From Niabella insulamsoli (GTDB lineage Bacteria; Bacteroidota; Bacteroidia; Chitinophagales; Chitinophagaceae): a DNA stretch of 64,000 nucleotides. Both the position numbers and the translations under genes were made by a program. Below, in pieces: positions 26,467-35,633 of the stretch; position 1 is the first letter of the stretch; each line of letters opens with the position of its first letter. The notes under the pieces are model-generated. The model worked only from the letters and a program-made list of their open reading frames with translations, was not told the DNA's origin and searched no databases. Location: positions 868,001-932,000 of the forward strand of contig NZ_CP190246.1 of the NCBI RefSeq assembly GCF_039652435.2, read 5' to 3'.

Positions 26467-28026
26467 ATGCCCAGTAGAAGTACAGATGCGCTTTTTCAAT
26501 TAATCAAATCACTCGAAAAGTCTGAAAAACGGAATTTAAAGCTATTCGTGAACCGGAACTCCGGATCAGAAAGCCTTAAGAGCCTGAAGGTTTTCGATGC
26601 GTTGGATAAAATGAACGAGTATGACGAAGCGCTGCTGCTGAAAAAAGTGCCCAGCGTAAGCAAGCAGCAGCTGAGCAATACCAAAGCGTTATTGTACCGG
26701 CAAATCCTGAGCAGTTTGCGCGTTCTGAAAGACGAAAGAAATACGGACCTGCATCTGCACGAAATGCTGGACAATGCGCGCATTTTATATAATAAAGGGC
26801 TTTACCACCAAACGCTCAAAGTGCTGGAGCGTATTAAAGATTATGCGCGCACCCATCATCAGCTGACCTATTTGCAACAGGCATTATTTTTCGAGAAGAA
26901 AATTGAAGCGCTTTATATTACGCGCAGCCTGCAATCGAGAGCCGGCGAACTGGCCAACGAAGCGAAGGAAGTTAATGATCGCATTAGCAATATCAACGAA
27001 CTTTCTAATTTAAATCTTTTATTATACGGATGGTATATTCAAAACGGCCACGCCAGAAATCAAAACGACGTGAAAACGGTGCAGGCCTTTATGGACGAGC
27101 ATTTGAAGAAAAATATCGGCGACAGTTTTTATGAAAAAGTTTATCTGCATCAGTGTTATGTCTGGTATGCTTATATCAAACTTGATTTTTTGATGTACTA
27201 CCGGTATTGCCAGAAATGGGTGGATGTGTTTGAGCAACATCCTAAAATGATTGAGACAGAAACCGCCATGTATGTAAAAGGCATGCACAACCTTATGAGC
27301 GCGCATTTCAACCTGCTCAATCATGATAAGCTCGCGTCAAGCATTAAAAAATTTAAGCATTTTGCCCAGTCAGATCTGGTGCAAGGGACCGATAATAACC
27401 GAATTGTAACATATGTGTATCTCTATACGGCGGTTATCAATCTACATTTCCTGGAGGGCACTTTCGTGAAGGGGCTGAAAATGGTTCCCTACCTCGAGGA
27501 AATGCTGGTGAAGCACGGGAAATACCTCGATCGGCACCGGGTGATGGTTTTTTATTACAAAATTGCCTGCCTCTATTTTGGCAGTGGCGATAACGGAAAA
27601 GCAATCGACTACCTCAACCGGATTATCAACCAAAAAGACGACCTGAGAACAGATCTGCAATGCTACTCGCGCCTGCTGCACCTCATCGCGCACTATGAAT
27701 TGGGGAATTATAACCTGCTCGAATACCTGATTAAATCGGTGTATCGCTACATGGCGAAAATGGAAAACCTGAGCAAAGTGGAGGAGGAAATGTTCCGGTT
27801 TTTAAGGCGTTCCTTCAAGTTCAACGAAAAAAATATAAAAGCTGAATTTGAGAAGCTCCTGGCAAAACTTAAAAAATACCAAAACAATCGCCTGGAAGCC
27901 CGTGCCTTTGCTTACCTCGACGTCATCAGCTGGCTGGAAAGTAAAATCAGCGGCATTAATGTGCAGGATGTAATCAGGAAAAAATACCTGCGGGAACACA
28001 GGTCCAAAGCCGGCGCTGAAACGTAG
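26467..28026 (+). CDS. Large helical protein of unknown function
   Basis: The 519-residue protein has no signal peptide or membrane segment and is predicted by eye to be almost all alpha-helical, rich in Leu, Tyr, Lys and Glu. Several stretches look like TPR-type helical pairs (HQTLKVLERIKDYARTHHQL; KIACLYFGSGDNGKAIDYLN). The N-terminus (STDALFQLIKSLEKSEKRNL) is strongly basic and helical and could be a binding module. I do not recognise a named family. It starts 164 bases from leuA in the opposite direction, so the two share a promoter region. A regulatory or scaffold role is only a guess. Confidence 0.8.
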   Translation: MPSRSTDALFQLIKSLEKSEKRNLKLFVNRNSGSESLKSLKVFDALDKMNEYDEALLLKKVPSVSKQQLSNTKALLYRQILSSLRVLKDERNTDLHLHEMLDNARILYNKGLYHQTLKVLERIKDYARTHHQLTYLQQALFFEKKIEALYITRSLQSRAGELANEAKEVNDRISNINELSNLNLLLYGWYIQNGHARNQNDVKTVQAFMDEHLKKNIGDSFYEKVYLHQCYVWYAYIKLDFLMYYRYCQKWVDVFEQHPKMIETETAMYVKGMHNLMSAHFNLLNHDKLASSIKKFKHFAQSDLVQGTDNNRIVTYVYLYTAVINLHFLEGTFVKGLKMVPYLEEMLVKHGKYLDRHRVMVFYYKIACLYFGSGDNGKAIDYLNRIINQKDDLRTDLQCYSRLLHLIAHYELGNYNLLEYLIKSVYRYMAKMENLSKVEEEMFRFLRRSFKFNEKNIKAEFEKLLAKLKKYQNNRLEARAFAYLDVISWLESKISGINVQDVIRKKYLREHRSKAGAET

Positions 28027-28067
28027 CCGCATCCAAAATCGCAGCTGCGGCTTGTTTTCTGCAGCGT
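28025..28067 (+). terminator. Terminator after helical protein
   Basis: Two nested hairpins follow the stop codon: AGCCGCA / TGCGGCT (28025-28031 with 28046-28052), then GCTGC / GCAGC ending in TTTTTT. They are mutually exclusive but either could end transcription before trpB. Confidence 0.6.
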
Positions 28068-28126
28068 TTTTTCCCACTCTGCTGAAGCAGCGTTAACTTC
28101 CAACGCCCAAAGGCAGCGCGTTTTCG

Positions 28127-28134
28127 TATCTTTA
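28127..28134 (+). promoter_or_regulatory. -7 promoter box of trpBA
   Basis: TATCTTTA matches TAnnTTTG except for the last base and lies 25 bases before the trpB ATG. Confidence 0.45.
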
Positions 28135-28159
28135 CATCCCTAAAAATTTAAAAAAGAGC

Positions 28160-29353
28160 ATGCAGGCAACTTATAAAGAGCCCGATGAGTTGGGTTATTA
28201 CGGCGAGTTTGGAGGAGCATATATTCCCGAAATGTTGTATCGAAATGTGGAAGAACTGCGTTCAGGTTATCTCGATATTATCAACAGTGCATCTTTTCAG
28301 GCCGAATACAAGTTTTTATTAAAGGACTACGCCGGGCGGGAAACGCCGCTTTACAAAGCATCGCGGCTGTCGCAGCAATACAACACTAATATTTACCTGA
28401 AGCGCGAAGATTTATGCCACACAGGCGCGCATAAGGTCAATAATACAATTGGGCAGATACTGGTGGCCGAGCGGCTGGGCAAAAAAAGAATTATCGCTGA
28501 AACAGGCGCCGGCCAGCACGGTGTGGCCACAGCGACCGTTTGCGCACTGAAAGGGTTGCAGTGCATTGTGTATATGGGCGAAAAAGATATTGAACGCCAG
28601 GCGCCGAATGTTGCGCGAATGAAAATGCTGGGCGCCACGGTGGTTCCTGCCACCAGCGGCAGTAAAACGCTGAAAGATGCCACCAACGAAGCCATTCGGG
28701 ATTGGATCAATCATCCTGAAAATACTTTTTATATTATCGGCAGCGTGGTTGGCCCACATCCTTATCCGGACATGGTGGCCCGCTTTCAAAGCGTTATCAG
28801 CAAAGAAATCCGTTCGCAGCTTAAAGAGAAGATCGGTACCGAACTTCCCTCGGCGGTTATCGCCTGCGTGGGCGGCGGTAGCAATGCAGCCGGTACTTTT
28901 TATCATTTCTTAGATGAACCTTCGGTAGATATTTATGCAGTTGAGGCCGCAGGCTGTGGCGTGCATTCCGGCCAAAGCGCTGCAACCACCCAATTGGGAA
29001 AGCCTGGCATCCTGCATGGCAGCAAAAGCTTTGTAATGCAAACCGCCGATGGCCAGGTTGTTGAACCCCACAGTATTTCCGCCGGGTTAGACTATCCGGG
29101 TATTGGGCCCATTCACGCTAATCTGTTTGCCACCGGGCGCGGAAAATTTCTCAGCGCCACAGATAAAGAAGCGTTGGAAGCCTCCTTCGAGCTCGCCAGG
29201 CTGGAAGGTATTATTCCTGCTTTGGAAAGCGCGCATGCACTGGCTGCGTTAAAGCAAATCCCATTCAAAAAGGAAGATAACGTAGTGATCTGCCTCAGCG
29301 GCCGTGGTGACAAAGACATGGAAACCTATATGAAAGAATTAAACAAAAAGTAG
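28160..29353 (+). CDS. trpB: Tryptophan synthase beta chain
   Basis: The 397-residue PLP enzyme joins indole to serine. The PLP lysine is K92 in LCHTGAHKVNNTIGQI. Further motifs are ETGAGQHGVATATVCAL, the phosphate-binding CVGGGSNAAGTFYHF, and the serine-site segment SAGLDYPGIGPIHANL. Length and order match the standard TrpB1 family. trpA starts 2 bases after the stop codon, so the pair is translationally coupled. The remaining trp genes are not in this window. Confidence 0.98.
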   Translation: MQATYKEPDELGYYGEFGGAYIPEMLYRNVEELRSGYLDIINSASFQAEYKFLLKDYAGRETPLYKASRLSQQYNTNIYLKREDLCHTGAHKVNNTIGQILVAERLGKKRIIAETGAGQHGVATATVCALKGLQCIVYMGEKDIERQAPNVARMKMLGATVVPATSGSKTLKDATNEAIRDWINHPENTFYIIGSVVGPHPYPDMVARFQSVISKEIRSQLKEKIGTELPSAVIACVGGGSNAAGTFYHFLDEPSVDIYAVEAAGCGVHSGQSAATTQLGKPGILHGSKSFVMQTADGQVVEPHSISAGLDYPGIGPIHANLFATGRGKFLSATDKEALEASFELARLEGIIPALESAHALAALKQIPFKKEDNVVICLSGRGDKDMETYMKELNKK

Positions 29354-29355
29354 TG

Positions 29356-30123
29356 ATGAGCAGATTAAGTGAATGTTTCAAATCGGGTAAAAAAATACTG
29401 AATATTTATTGCACCGCCGGCTATCCCAGGTTAGACAGCACCTTGCCGGTCATGCGCGCTCTGCAGGACAGCGGCGCCGATATTATCGAATTGGGAATGC
29501 CGTACAGCGACCCGCTGGCCGACGGCGAAACGATCCAGAAAAGCAGCGCGATTGCTTTGGGCAACGGAATGAATATGGCTGTGCTTTTTGACCAGCTGAA
29601 AGAAATGAGAAAAGAAGTGCAGATTCCTGTAGTGCTAATGGGATACATGAACCCGGTATTACAATATGGCTTTGAAAAATTTTGCGCTGATGCCGCGAAA
29701 GTTGGTGTAGACGGGCTCATCCTGCCAGACCTTCCGCAGCACGAGTTTGAAAACAAGTATAAAAAAATCCTCGACCAGCATGGACTTGATTTTATTTTTC
29801 TTGTTACGCCCGAAACTTCTGAAGAGCGGGTTAAAAAACTCGACGCGCTGAGTTCAGGCTTTTTGTATGCGGTGTCTTCCTCGTCCACAACAGGCGGGGA
29901 AAAAGATTTTGAAGCGGTCGAGCGCTATCTTCAAAAACTTCAGGCTTACCAGTTGAGAAATCCCATCATGGTTGGCTTTGGTATCAAAGATAAAAAGACG
30001 TTCCAGGATGCATGCAAATATGCCAATGGCGCCATTATCGGGTCGGCCTATATCAAAATTATCCAGCATGCGCAAACGCCCGAAGTGATTACCAAAAGCT
30101 TTATACAAAGCATTCTTAATTAA
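29356..30123 (+). CDS. trpA: Tryptophan synthase alpha chain
   Basis: The 255-residue TIM-barrel protein cleaves indole-3-glycerol phosphate and passes indole to TrpB. The catalytic acids are visible as the Glu and Asp of IELGMPYSDPLADG (about residues 45 and 56). The phosphate-binding VSSSSTTGGEKDF and GFGIKDKKTF segments follow. The ATG at 29356 is preferred; a GTG at 29353 overlaps the trpB stop codon and is a possible alternative. Its separation from trpEGDCF suggests a split pathway. Confidence 0.97.
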   Translation: MSRLSECFKSGKKILNIYCTAGYPRLDSTLPVMRALQDSGADIIELGMPYSDPLADGETIQKSSAIALGNGMNMAVLFDQLKEMRKEVQIPVVLMGYMNPVLQYGFEKFCADAAKVGVDGLILPDLPQHEFENKYKKILDQHGLDFIFLVTPETSEERVKKLDALSSGFLYAVSSSSTTGGEKDFEAVERYLQKLQAYQLRNPIMVGFGIKDKKTFQDACKYANGAIIGSAYIKIIQHAQTPEVITKSFIQSILN

Positions 30124-30146
30124 CAAATATCTTAGATCGCAACCTT

Positions 30147-30154
30147 TATTTTTG
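30147..30154 (+). promoter_or_regulatory. -7 promoter box of TlpA-like gene
   Basis: TATTTTTG is a full TAnnTTTG match, 24 bases past the trpA stop codon. It would give a leader of about 90 bases before the ATG at 30246, longer than usual in this window. Confidence 0.5.
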
Positions 30155-30245
30155 CAACCAGCAGTCTGCATAACGCATCTGTGTTGTGTCACTCCCTGCA
30201 ACTGCAGTGCATGTGGCATCTGTTTTTAATTCGTAAAAAGTTTCA

Positions 30246-31322
30246 ATGAACCGTATCGTTTTTTTATCCGTGATTTTTCTGCTTCCTTTATTTGCGCTGG
30301 CGCAAAAGTTAACCCTTAATGGCCAAATCACCGGCTTGCCCGACGGCAGCAAAGTGGTGTTGACGGATCTTGAAAATCCCGGTGCGCCACTACAATCGAC
30401 CGAGTCTAAAGCAGGCGCGTTTACGCTCGCTACCAAGTTGGAAGGCGCATCACTGCTGAGCCTGGGCGTAGGCGACAGTGTTAAAACCGCTGTTTTTGTG
30501 GGCAATGAAACGGTATCTGTAAAAGGTGATATTAGCCAAAACGCAGAAGATTGGACCTATTCCGGCTCCACCGTACAGGATAATTTTGTGGAGTTCCAGG
30601 ATATTTTTGTTCCCAAATTTGGCGCGCTAAATAAATTGGTACAACAACTTCAATTTGGGAATGGCAGCGAGGAAATAAGGACAAAACTCGATAATGCGGT
30701 GATGGATATTCAAAAATCGGTAGATGATTTTATTGGAAAAAATCCGGCATCGCCCGTGAGCACACTGGCGATTTTATCAACCATCAACCTCACGGAAGAC
30801 GTTTCGGTTTTAGAGAAAAGAGCCAATAGTTTAAAGCCCGCAGCGTTAAGTAATGTTTTTGGCGGACAGTTGAAGCAAGCTATTGTGAGCGCTAAATTTA
30901 ATGCAGTGGGTAGCATCGCGCTTGATTTTTCACAAGCTGATACAACAGGGTCGCAGGTTTCTTTATCGCAGTTTCGCGGCAAATATGTTTTGGTAGATTT
31001 TTGGGCGAGCTGGTGCGGCCCTTGCAGAAAAGAGAATCATTTTCTGGTAAAAACTTTCGATAAGTATAAGGATAAAAACTTTACCGTCTTGGGCGTTTCA
31101 CTTGACGACGACAAAGAAGACTGGTTGAAGGCTATAAAAAAAGACGAACTAAACTGGACACAGGTAAGCGACCTGAAAGGTTGGGAAAACGCTGTTGCCA
31201 TGAAATACAAGATTACTTCGATTCCCCGCAATTTGTTAATAGGCCCCGACGGAAAAATTCTGGCTAAAGACCTGCGTGGCGACGCGCTCGATGATAAACT
31301 TGCAGAACTACTAGGAGAGTAG
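30246..31322 (+). CDS. TlpA-like thiol-disulfide oxidoreductase, secreted
   Basis: The 358-residue protein starts with a signal peptide (MNRIVFLSVIFLLPLFALAQ). Residues about 21-110 resemble the DUF4369 beta-domain common in Bacteroidota (LTLNGQITGLPDGSKVVLTD), followed by a helical linker. The C-terminal thioredoxin/AhpC-TSA fold has the redox motif WASWCGPCRK with C257 and C260 and a cis-Pro region (YKITSIPRNLLIGPDGKIL). It probably acts in the periplasm or on the outer membrane as a disulfide reductase. It follows trpA by 122 bases but has its own promoter. Confidence 0.92.
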   Translation: MNRIVFLSVIFLLPLFALAQKLTLNGQITGLPDGSKVVLTDLENPGAPLQSTESKAGAFTLATKLEGASLLSLGVGDSVKTAVFVGNETVSVKGDISQNAEDWTYSGSTVQDNFVEFQDIFVPKFGALNKLVQQLQFGNGSEEIRTKLDNAVMDIQKSVDDFIGKNPASPVSTLAILSTINLTEDVSVLEKRANSLKPAALSNVFGGQLKQAIVSAKFNAVGSIALDFSQADTTGSQVSLSQFRGKYVLVDFWASWCGPCRKENHFLVKTFDKYKDKNFTVLGVSLDDDKEDWLKAIKKDELNWTQVSDLKGWENAVAMKYKITSIPRNLLIGPDGKILAKDLRGDALDDKLAELLGE

Positions 31323-31349
31323 CGGCTTTGGGTTCCATTCTCGTTGCGT

Positions 31350-31365
31350 AAGGCAAATAAGCCTT
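31350..31365. terminator. Short hairpin between convergent genes
   Basis: AAGGC-N6-GCCTT lies between the stop codons of the TlpA-like gene and the M20 gene, followed by a C/T-rich tract (CCTCTTCTTTTT) on the plus strand. The stem is only 5 bp, so this is a weak call. Confidence 0.4.
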
Positions 31366-31375
31366 CCTCTTCTTT

Positions 31376-32665
31376 TTACAGGTTTCCATACTCAAAAACC
31401 AGGTTGCAAAATACCTTAACGCCGTTTGAGAGTAGCGCGTCAGAGACGATGAAATCGGGTGTGTGGTGAGGCGGCGCTTTAGCAGGGTCATTGCCTTTGG
31501 GCATCCCGCCGTAATAAAGAAATACGGCCGGCGCTTTCATTCCATAAAAGGAAAAATCCTCAGCGCCTGTAACCCATTTGGTTTCCTGCACATTTTCTTT
31601 GCCTACTGCTTTTTCTAGAACAGGAATGATTTTTCGAGTCAGCGCTACATCGTTAAAAGTGACCGGCGTGTTTTTACTGATTTCAACGGTTACCGTAGCG
31701 TTATTGGCCGCGGCCACACTTTCAGCAATATGCTTTAGGCGGCGATGGATATCAGCCTGCATGGCCGTGTCGAAAGTGCGGATGGTGCCGCCAAATTCAA
31801 GTTCTTCAGGTATGATATTATTCCTCACGCCGGCATTGATTTTGCCGACTGTCAATACAACAGGGGCTTTGGTGAGGTCTTGCTGGCGGCTTACAATTTG
31901 CTGCAAACTATTGATAATTTGCGCGGCCGTTGCAATAGGATCTACGCTCAGCCAAGGCTGCGCTCCGTGCGATTGCTTCCCTTTTACTTTTACGGTGAAC
32001 CAATCGCTCGCCGCCATAAACGGGCCGGCTTTATAATACACTTTTCCTTCCTCGATCCAACTTTCTATATGCAGCCCAAACACCGCATCTACTTTCGGAT
32101 GCTCCATTACACCCTCTTTCACCATCAGTTCGGCGCCGCCTTCTTCCCCGGGCGGAGCGCCTTCTTCCGCCGGCTGAAAAATAAATTTGACGGTGCCGGG
32201 AATATCTTTTTTCATGGATGCCAACACCGCTGCCGCGCCCATCAGGATAGCGACGTGGGTGTCGTGGCCGCAGGCGTGCATCACGGGCACTTCTTTTCCC
32301 AAATACTCGCCTTTCGCCACAGATTTATAAGGCAATTCGTTGCGCTCTAACACCGGCAGCGCATCCATGTCGGCCCTTAGGGCAATCACTGGTCCTGGCT
32401 TACCGCCTTCCAAAATGCCCACCACGCCGGTTTTTGCCATCGTAGAGGTTTTGATGCCGAGGCGTTTCAGATGAGCTAAAATATATTGCTGCGTTTTAAA
32501 TTCCCGGTTGCTTAGTTCAGGGTTTTGGTGAATATGCCTTCGCCATTCGACCAGTTGAGGCTGCACGGCGGCCGCTTTTTCATTGATTGTGGTAGTGAAG
32601 CGCTGGGCCTCACAAAGATGGGTGCATAAAAGAAAAAGAGCAAGGAAAACTACTGGTATTCTCAT
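31376..32665 (-). CDS. Secreted M20 family amidohydrolase
   Basis: The 429-residue protein begins with a signal peptide (MRIPVVFLALFLLCTHLCEA then Q). It belongs to the M20D group of zinc amidohydrolases (hippurate hydrolase / IAA-amino acid hydrolase-like). Metal-binding motifs are HACGHDTHVAILMGAA, the catalytic PAEEGAPPGEEGG pair of glutamates, and a GLHIES segment. The lid/dimer domain sits between residues about 215 and 330. The closing TGAEDFSFYGMKAPAVFLYY carries a further metal ligand. It lies 56 bases downstream of the S9 peptidase on the same strand; together they suggest peptide scavenging in the periplasm. Its start codon lies in a terminator-like hairpin. Confidence 0.93.
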   Translation of the reverse strand: MRIPVVFLALFLLCTHLCEAQRFTTTINEKAAAVQPQLVEWRRHIHQNPELSNREFKTQQYILAHLKRLGIKTSTMAKTGVVGILEGGKPGPVIALRADMDALPVLERNELPYKSVAKGEYLGKEVPVMHACGHDTHVAILMGAAAVLASMKKDIPGTVKFIFQPAEEGAPPGEEGGAELMVKEGVMEHPKVDAVFGLHIESWIEEGKVYYKAGPFMAASDWFTVKVKGKQSHGAQPWLSVDPIATAAQIINSLQQIVSRQQDLTKAPVVLTVGKINAGVRNNIIPEELEFGGTIRTFDTAMQADIHRRLKHIAESVAAANNATVTVEISKNTPVTFNDVALTRKIIPVLEKAVGKENVQETKWVTGAEDFSFYGMKAPAVFLYYGGMPKGNDPAKAPPHHTPDFIVSDALLSNGVKVFCNLVFEYGNL

Positions 32666-32671
32666 TGCTCT
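32637..32671 (-). terminator. Terminator-like hairpin across the M20 start codon
   Basis: On the minus strand, AGAGCAA pairs with TTGCTCT across a 21-base loop, followed by TTTTTCTTTT. The A of the start ATG (32665) is the last base of the 5' arm. A -7-like TATCTTAG (32670-32677) overlaps the arm and ends four bases before the ATG. Transcripts entering from the S9 gene could be stopped here. Confidence 0.5.
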
Positions 32672-32721
32672 AAGATAAATAAAATATGGCTGGAAACAGG
32701 CGCCTTGCTTCGCGCCTTTAG

Positions 32722-35604
32722 CTAGTTTGCCAGTTCAAGGCCCCAGTCGTTGCCCTTGTTAATCGCAGGAACGCCTTCTGTCAGCCACTTGGCCGGAGGT
32801 GCGTCTTTTAGCAGCCAGTCAAAATATTGTTGTTCTCTTACTTGAATGTCTTTTTTATTTTTTCGCTGCACAAGATTATGTTCTTCGCCGTTGTAGTTTA
32901 ACATCCACACCGGTTTGCCGAGGCGCCTGAGGCCCGTGAAGAGCTCAATTCCCTGGTACCAGGGCACGGCGCCATCATTGTCGTTAGCCATAATGACTAA
33001 AGGGGTATTTACTTTCGGCAAATGAAAAAGCGGAGAATTTTCAATATATAAATCCGGCTTTTCCCATAGGGTCGCACCAATTCTGCTTTGTGTTTTTTCG
33101 TACTGGAACTGCCTGTTCAAACCCGATCCCCAGCGTATACCGCCGTAAGCGCTCGTCATGTTGGCCACCGGCGCGCCGGCCCAGGCCGCGGCAAACATAT
33201 CCGTCATGGTGATTAGCTGCGCCACCTGAATGCCGCCCCAGCTTTGACCCTGGATGCCCATTTTATTTTTATTGACCCATTTTTTTACCGCCAGTGCCTG
33301 GGCGCCGCTGACGATATAGTCGTAAGCGCTTTGCGCCGGATGGCCGATAGTGTAGGCAATATCAGGCGCCATGACGACATATCCCCTGCTCACAAAGAAG
33401 GAGATATTCAGCCGGCTCGGCGTGGGGCTGGGTGGAATGTATTTATAAAGATTATCAGATAATTTTTCGTAGAAATAAAGAATAACGGGGTATTGCTTCG
33501 AACTGTCAAAATTTTCAGGTTTATAAATAATACCCGTGGCTTTTTTCCCGGAAAAAGTGGTCCAGTGATACAAGGCGGCATTGCCCCAGTTGTAAAGTTT
33601 TTGCTGCGGATTAATCTGCGATAGCTGATATTCTTTTTGTTGCCGCAGGGCATATAGGTCTGGCGGATTCGTATAGCTTTCTTTTGTGTAAGCAAATACA
33701 TCGGCATTTTTTGCCTTGCTGATTGGTCCGACGTTAAAAGGCTGCAGGGGCAATAACGGACGCTCCATCCGGTTGTTATGAAGTACAGCTACTCCATTTG
33801 TTTTGTCTTTATTATTAAACACATTGAGCAGTATGGGATCAGCGCTTTTAATATAATCTTCATCTTCATCGGTCTGAAGATAGCGGTAAGTCAGTTGCTG
33901 ATTCCTGCCGTTGGTGAGGTTTTTGGCGGTTTTAGGATTAGTCGGGTCGATCGCCCAAATATCGTAGCGGTCATAAATCAGCATGCGTTTATCACCATCC
34001 TGCCAACCCATAACGCCGTAGGGGCCGGGATCGTCGGGCACATCATTTTCTTCGTCATATAACGATGTGTTGATGGCGGCAGTAAGATTGATGGTTTGCC
34101 TGCCATCAAATGCATGATAATGGCGCGTGGCATTGCTGTACCATACAATATATTTTCCCGAGGGCGATATCCAGGAAGGCCGGATATCACCATTCAGGTT
34201 AAGTACCGCCGCGGTCGACCGGCCGTTGGAAATATCTATTTTGTAAATATCTTTCAAAGTGCTGCCCGTCCATTGCGCAGCAATCCGTCTTCCGGTGTCT
34301 GTTACCGCCACAAATGAGGCCGCGTCAGCCAGCTTGCCTTCATACACATTTGGCAAATCCGGGTTGCCTACCTGCACCATTTTCTTATGGGCAAAATCAT
34401 AAACTGCCAGATAGCTTTTTTCGCGGTCTCTTTTACGGTTTTCGAGCTGATAGGGTTGTAGGTAGTCGTCCTTGTAATTCCAAATGTCCACGTTAACCTT
34501 ATCGATATCAACCAGGCTTGTATCTTTTGGAAGCGGGGTGGGAGCTGTCGCAAAGAGCAGGCGCGTGCCCGATTTGTTAAAGCTGATTTTGCCAAACTCG
34601 CTCAGCTGGCTGCCTTTCGGGAATTGAGCCGTTAATGTATCAACCAGCATGATGGCAGCGTCCATGCCTTTTTTATAATGCCACAGTTGAAAGTTTTGCT
34701 TTACATCTTTCGGTTTCGCGTTTCTCATTGCCAGAAAAGCCGCTTGCGAACCGTCGTCAGCCAATGCCAGGTTTTTAAAATCGTTGCCGCCGCGCAAAAG
34801 GGTATCTGTTTTTTGTGCAGTAATATGATACAGCAGGATGCAGGTTGTCTTAGCGCTGTCGCGGAGATCGAGCGTTTGTTCGATTAAAAGATGGGAACCG
34901 GTTTTATTAAAAGTATAGTCGTTCACATTCAGGAACGTGCGGCTGTTTCCCGTGGCCGTATTGATGAGCTGCAGCCGGTTATTTCTTCCCGGATCGGTGA
35001 TGCTGTCTTTGTCGTTGGTTCGGTCAGGTTTTAATTCTTTGATTACATATTGAAGCGAATCAATCACCTGCTTTAAACTGTCCTTGCTTTTATCCCGCAT
35101 ATAAGCCGGTTTGGGCTTTTGCTCATTTTTCTGAAGGATAGCGACCCATTCGTTGCGTTCTTTCGGCGTTTTGTAAGACAGTACCCGTCCGAATTTTTGC
35201 ATTTTATCATCTCTCAGGGAAAGAATGGCAAGCGAATCTTCCGGCATCTCGTCCGGTTTTTTCTTTTTGATTTTTGCCTGCCTGATCTCTTTAAATAGCG
35301 GTTTTATTTTGAAGATGACCGATCGGTCGTCGCCTGTGATCGCAGCGTCGTAGCCTCTGGCCACGGTTTTTTTATAGCTGCCGTCGGTTTTCTGAATGAT
35401 TAAATCGTCATTGCCTTCCTGCACATTTATATTGTAAACCACCCATTGACCGTTTTTGCTCATGTTGATTTTAGAAATAGATTGCCAGTCGTCATAAACG
35501 CTATGGTCTAGAACTTTTTTTTCGGAAGCGTTGGTTTGCTGGGCAGATAGGATTTGCGGAAAGATCCAAAAGAAAAGGGCAATGAAAATGGTTGATTTTC
35601 TCAT
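32722..35604 (-). CDS. Secreted S9 family peptidase (prolyl oligopeptidase type)
   Basis: The 960-residue protein has a signal peptide (MRKSTIFIALFFWIFPQILS then AQQ), a long beta-propeller-like region with WD40/PD40-type repeats (SPSGKYIVWYSN, GVMGWQDGDKRMLIYDRYDI), and a C-terminal alpha/beta hydrolase. The catalytic triad is S788 in GIQGQSWGGIQVAQL, D877 in ANDNDGAVPW and H909 in NGEEHNLV. Such enzymes release di- or oligopeptides after Pro or small residues in the periplasm. It is longer than most DPP IV-like members because of an insert rich in Lys/Asp (about 160-210). It starts 29 bases after the fabD stop codon, and its start codon lies inside a 10-bp hairpin stem. Confidence 0.93.
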   Translation of the reverse strand: MRKSTIFIALFFWIFPQILSAQQTNASEKKVLDHSVYDDWQSISKINMSKNGQWVVYNINVQEGNDDLIIQKTDGSYKKTVARGYDAAITGDDRSVIFKIKPLFKEIRQAKIKKKKPDEMPEDSLAILSLRDDKMQKFGRVLSYKTPKERNEWVAILQKNEQKPKPAYMRDKSKDSLKQVIDSLQYVIKELKPDRTNDKDSITDPGRNNRLQLINTATGNSRTFLNVNDYTFNKTGSHLLIEQTLDLRDSAKTTCILLYHITAQKTDTLLRGGNDFKNLALADDGSQAAFLAMRNAKPKDVKQNFQLWHYKKGMDAAIMLVDTLTAQFPKGSQLSEFGKISFNKSGTRLLFATAPTPLPKDTSLVDIDKVNVDIWNYKDDYLQPYQLENRKRDREKSYLAVYDFAHKKMVQVGNPDLPNVYEGKLADAASFVAVTDTGRRIAAQWTGSTLKDIYKIDISNGRSTAAVLNLNGDIRPSWISPSGKYIVWYSNATRHYHAFDGRQTINLTAAINTSLYDEENDVPDDPGPYGVMGWQDGDKRMLIYDRYDIWAIDPTNPKTAKNLTNGRNQQLTYRYLQTDEDEDYIKSADPILLNVFNNKDKTNGVAVLHNNRMERPLLPLQPFNVGPISKAKNADVFAYTKESYTNPPDLYALRQQKEYQLSQINPQQKLYNWGNAALYHWTTFSGKKATGIIYKPENFDSSKQYPVILYFYEKLSDNLYKYIPPSPTPSRLNISFFVSRGYVVMAPDIAYTIGHPAQSAYDYIVSGAQALAVKKWVNKNKMGIQGQSWGGIQVAQLITMTDMFAAAWAGAPVANMTSAYGGIRWGSGLNRQFQYEKTQSRIGATLWEKPDLYIENSPLFHLPKVNTPLVIMANDNDGAVPWYQGIELFTGLRRLGKPVWMLNYNGEEHNLVQRKNKKDIQVREQQYFDWLLKDAPPAKWLTEGVPAINKGNDWGLELAN

Positions 35605-35610
35605 TGCCCT
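35576..35610 (-). terminator. Terminator-like hairpin across the S9 start codon
   Basis: On the minus strand, a perfect 10-bp stem AGGGCAATGA / TCATTGCCCT with a 15-base loop is followed by TTTTCTTTT. The start ATG (35604-35602) is inside the 5' arm. A -7-like TATCTTAG (35609-35616) ends four bases before the ATG. It looks like the fabD terminator fused onto the S9 start. Confidence 0.6.
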
Positions 35611-35633
35611 AAGATAATTAAAAGCTTTTATTT

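Noticed and set aside
31745..32350. 201-codon frame opposite the M20 gene
   Set aside because: Antisense shadow; no signal, domain or separate promoter.
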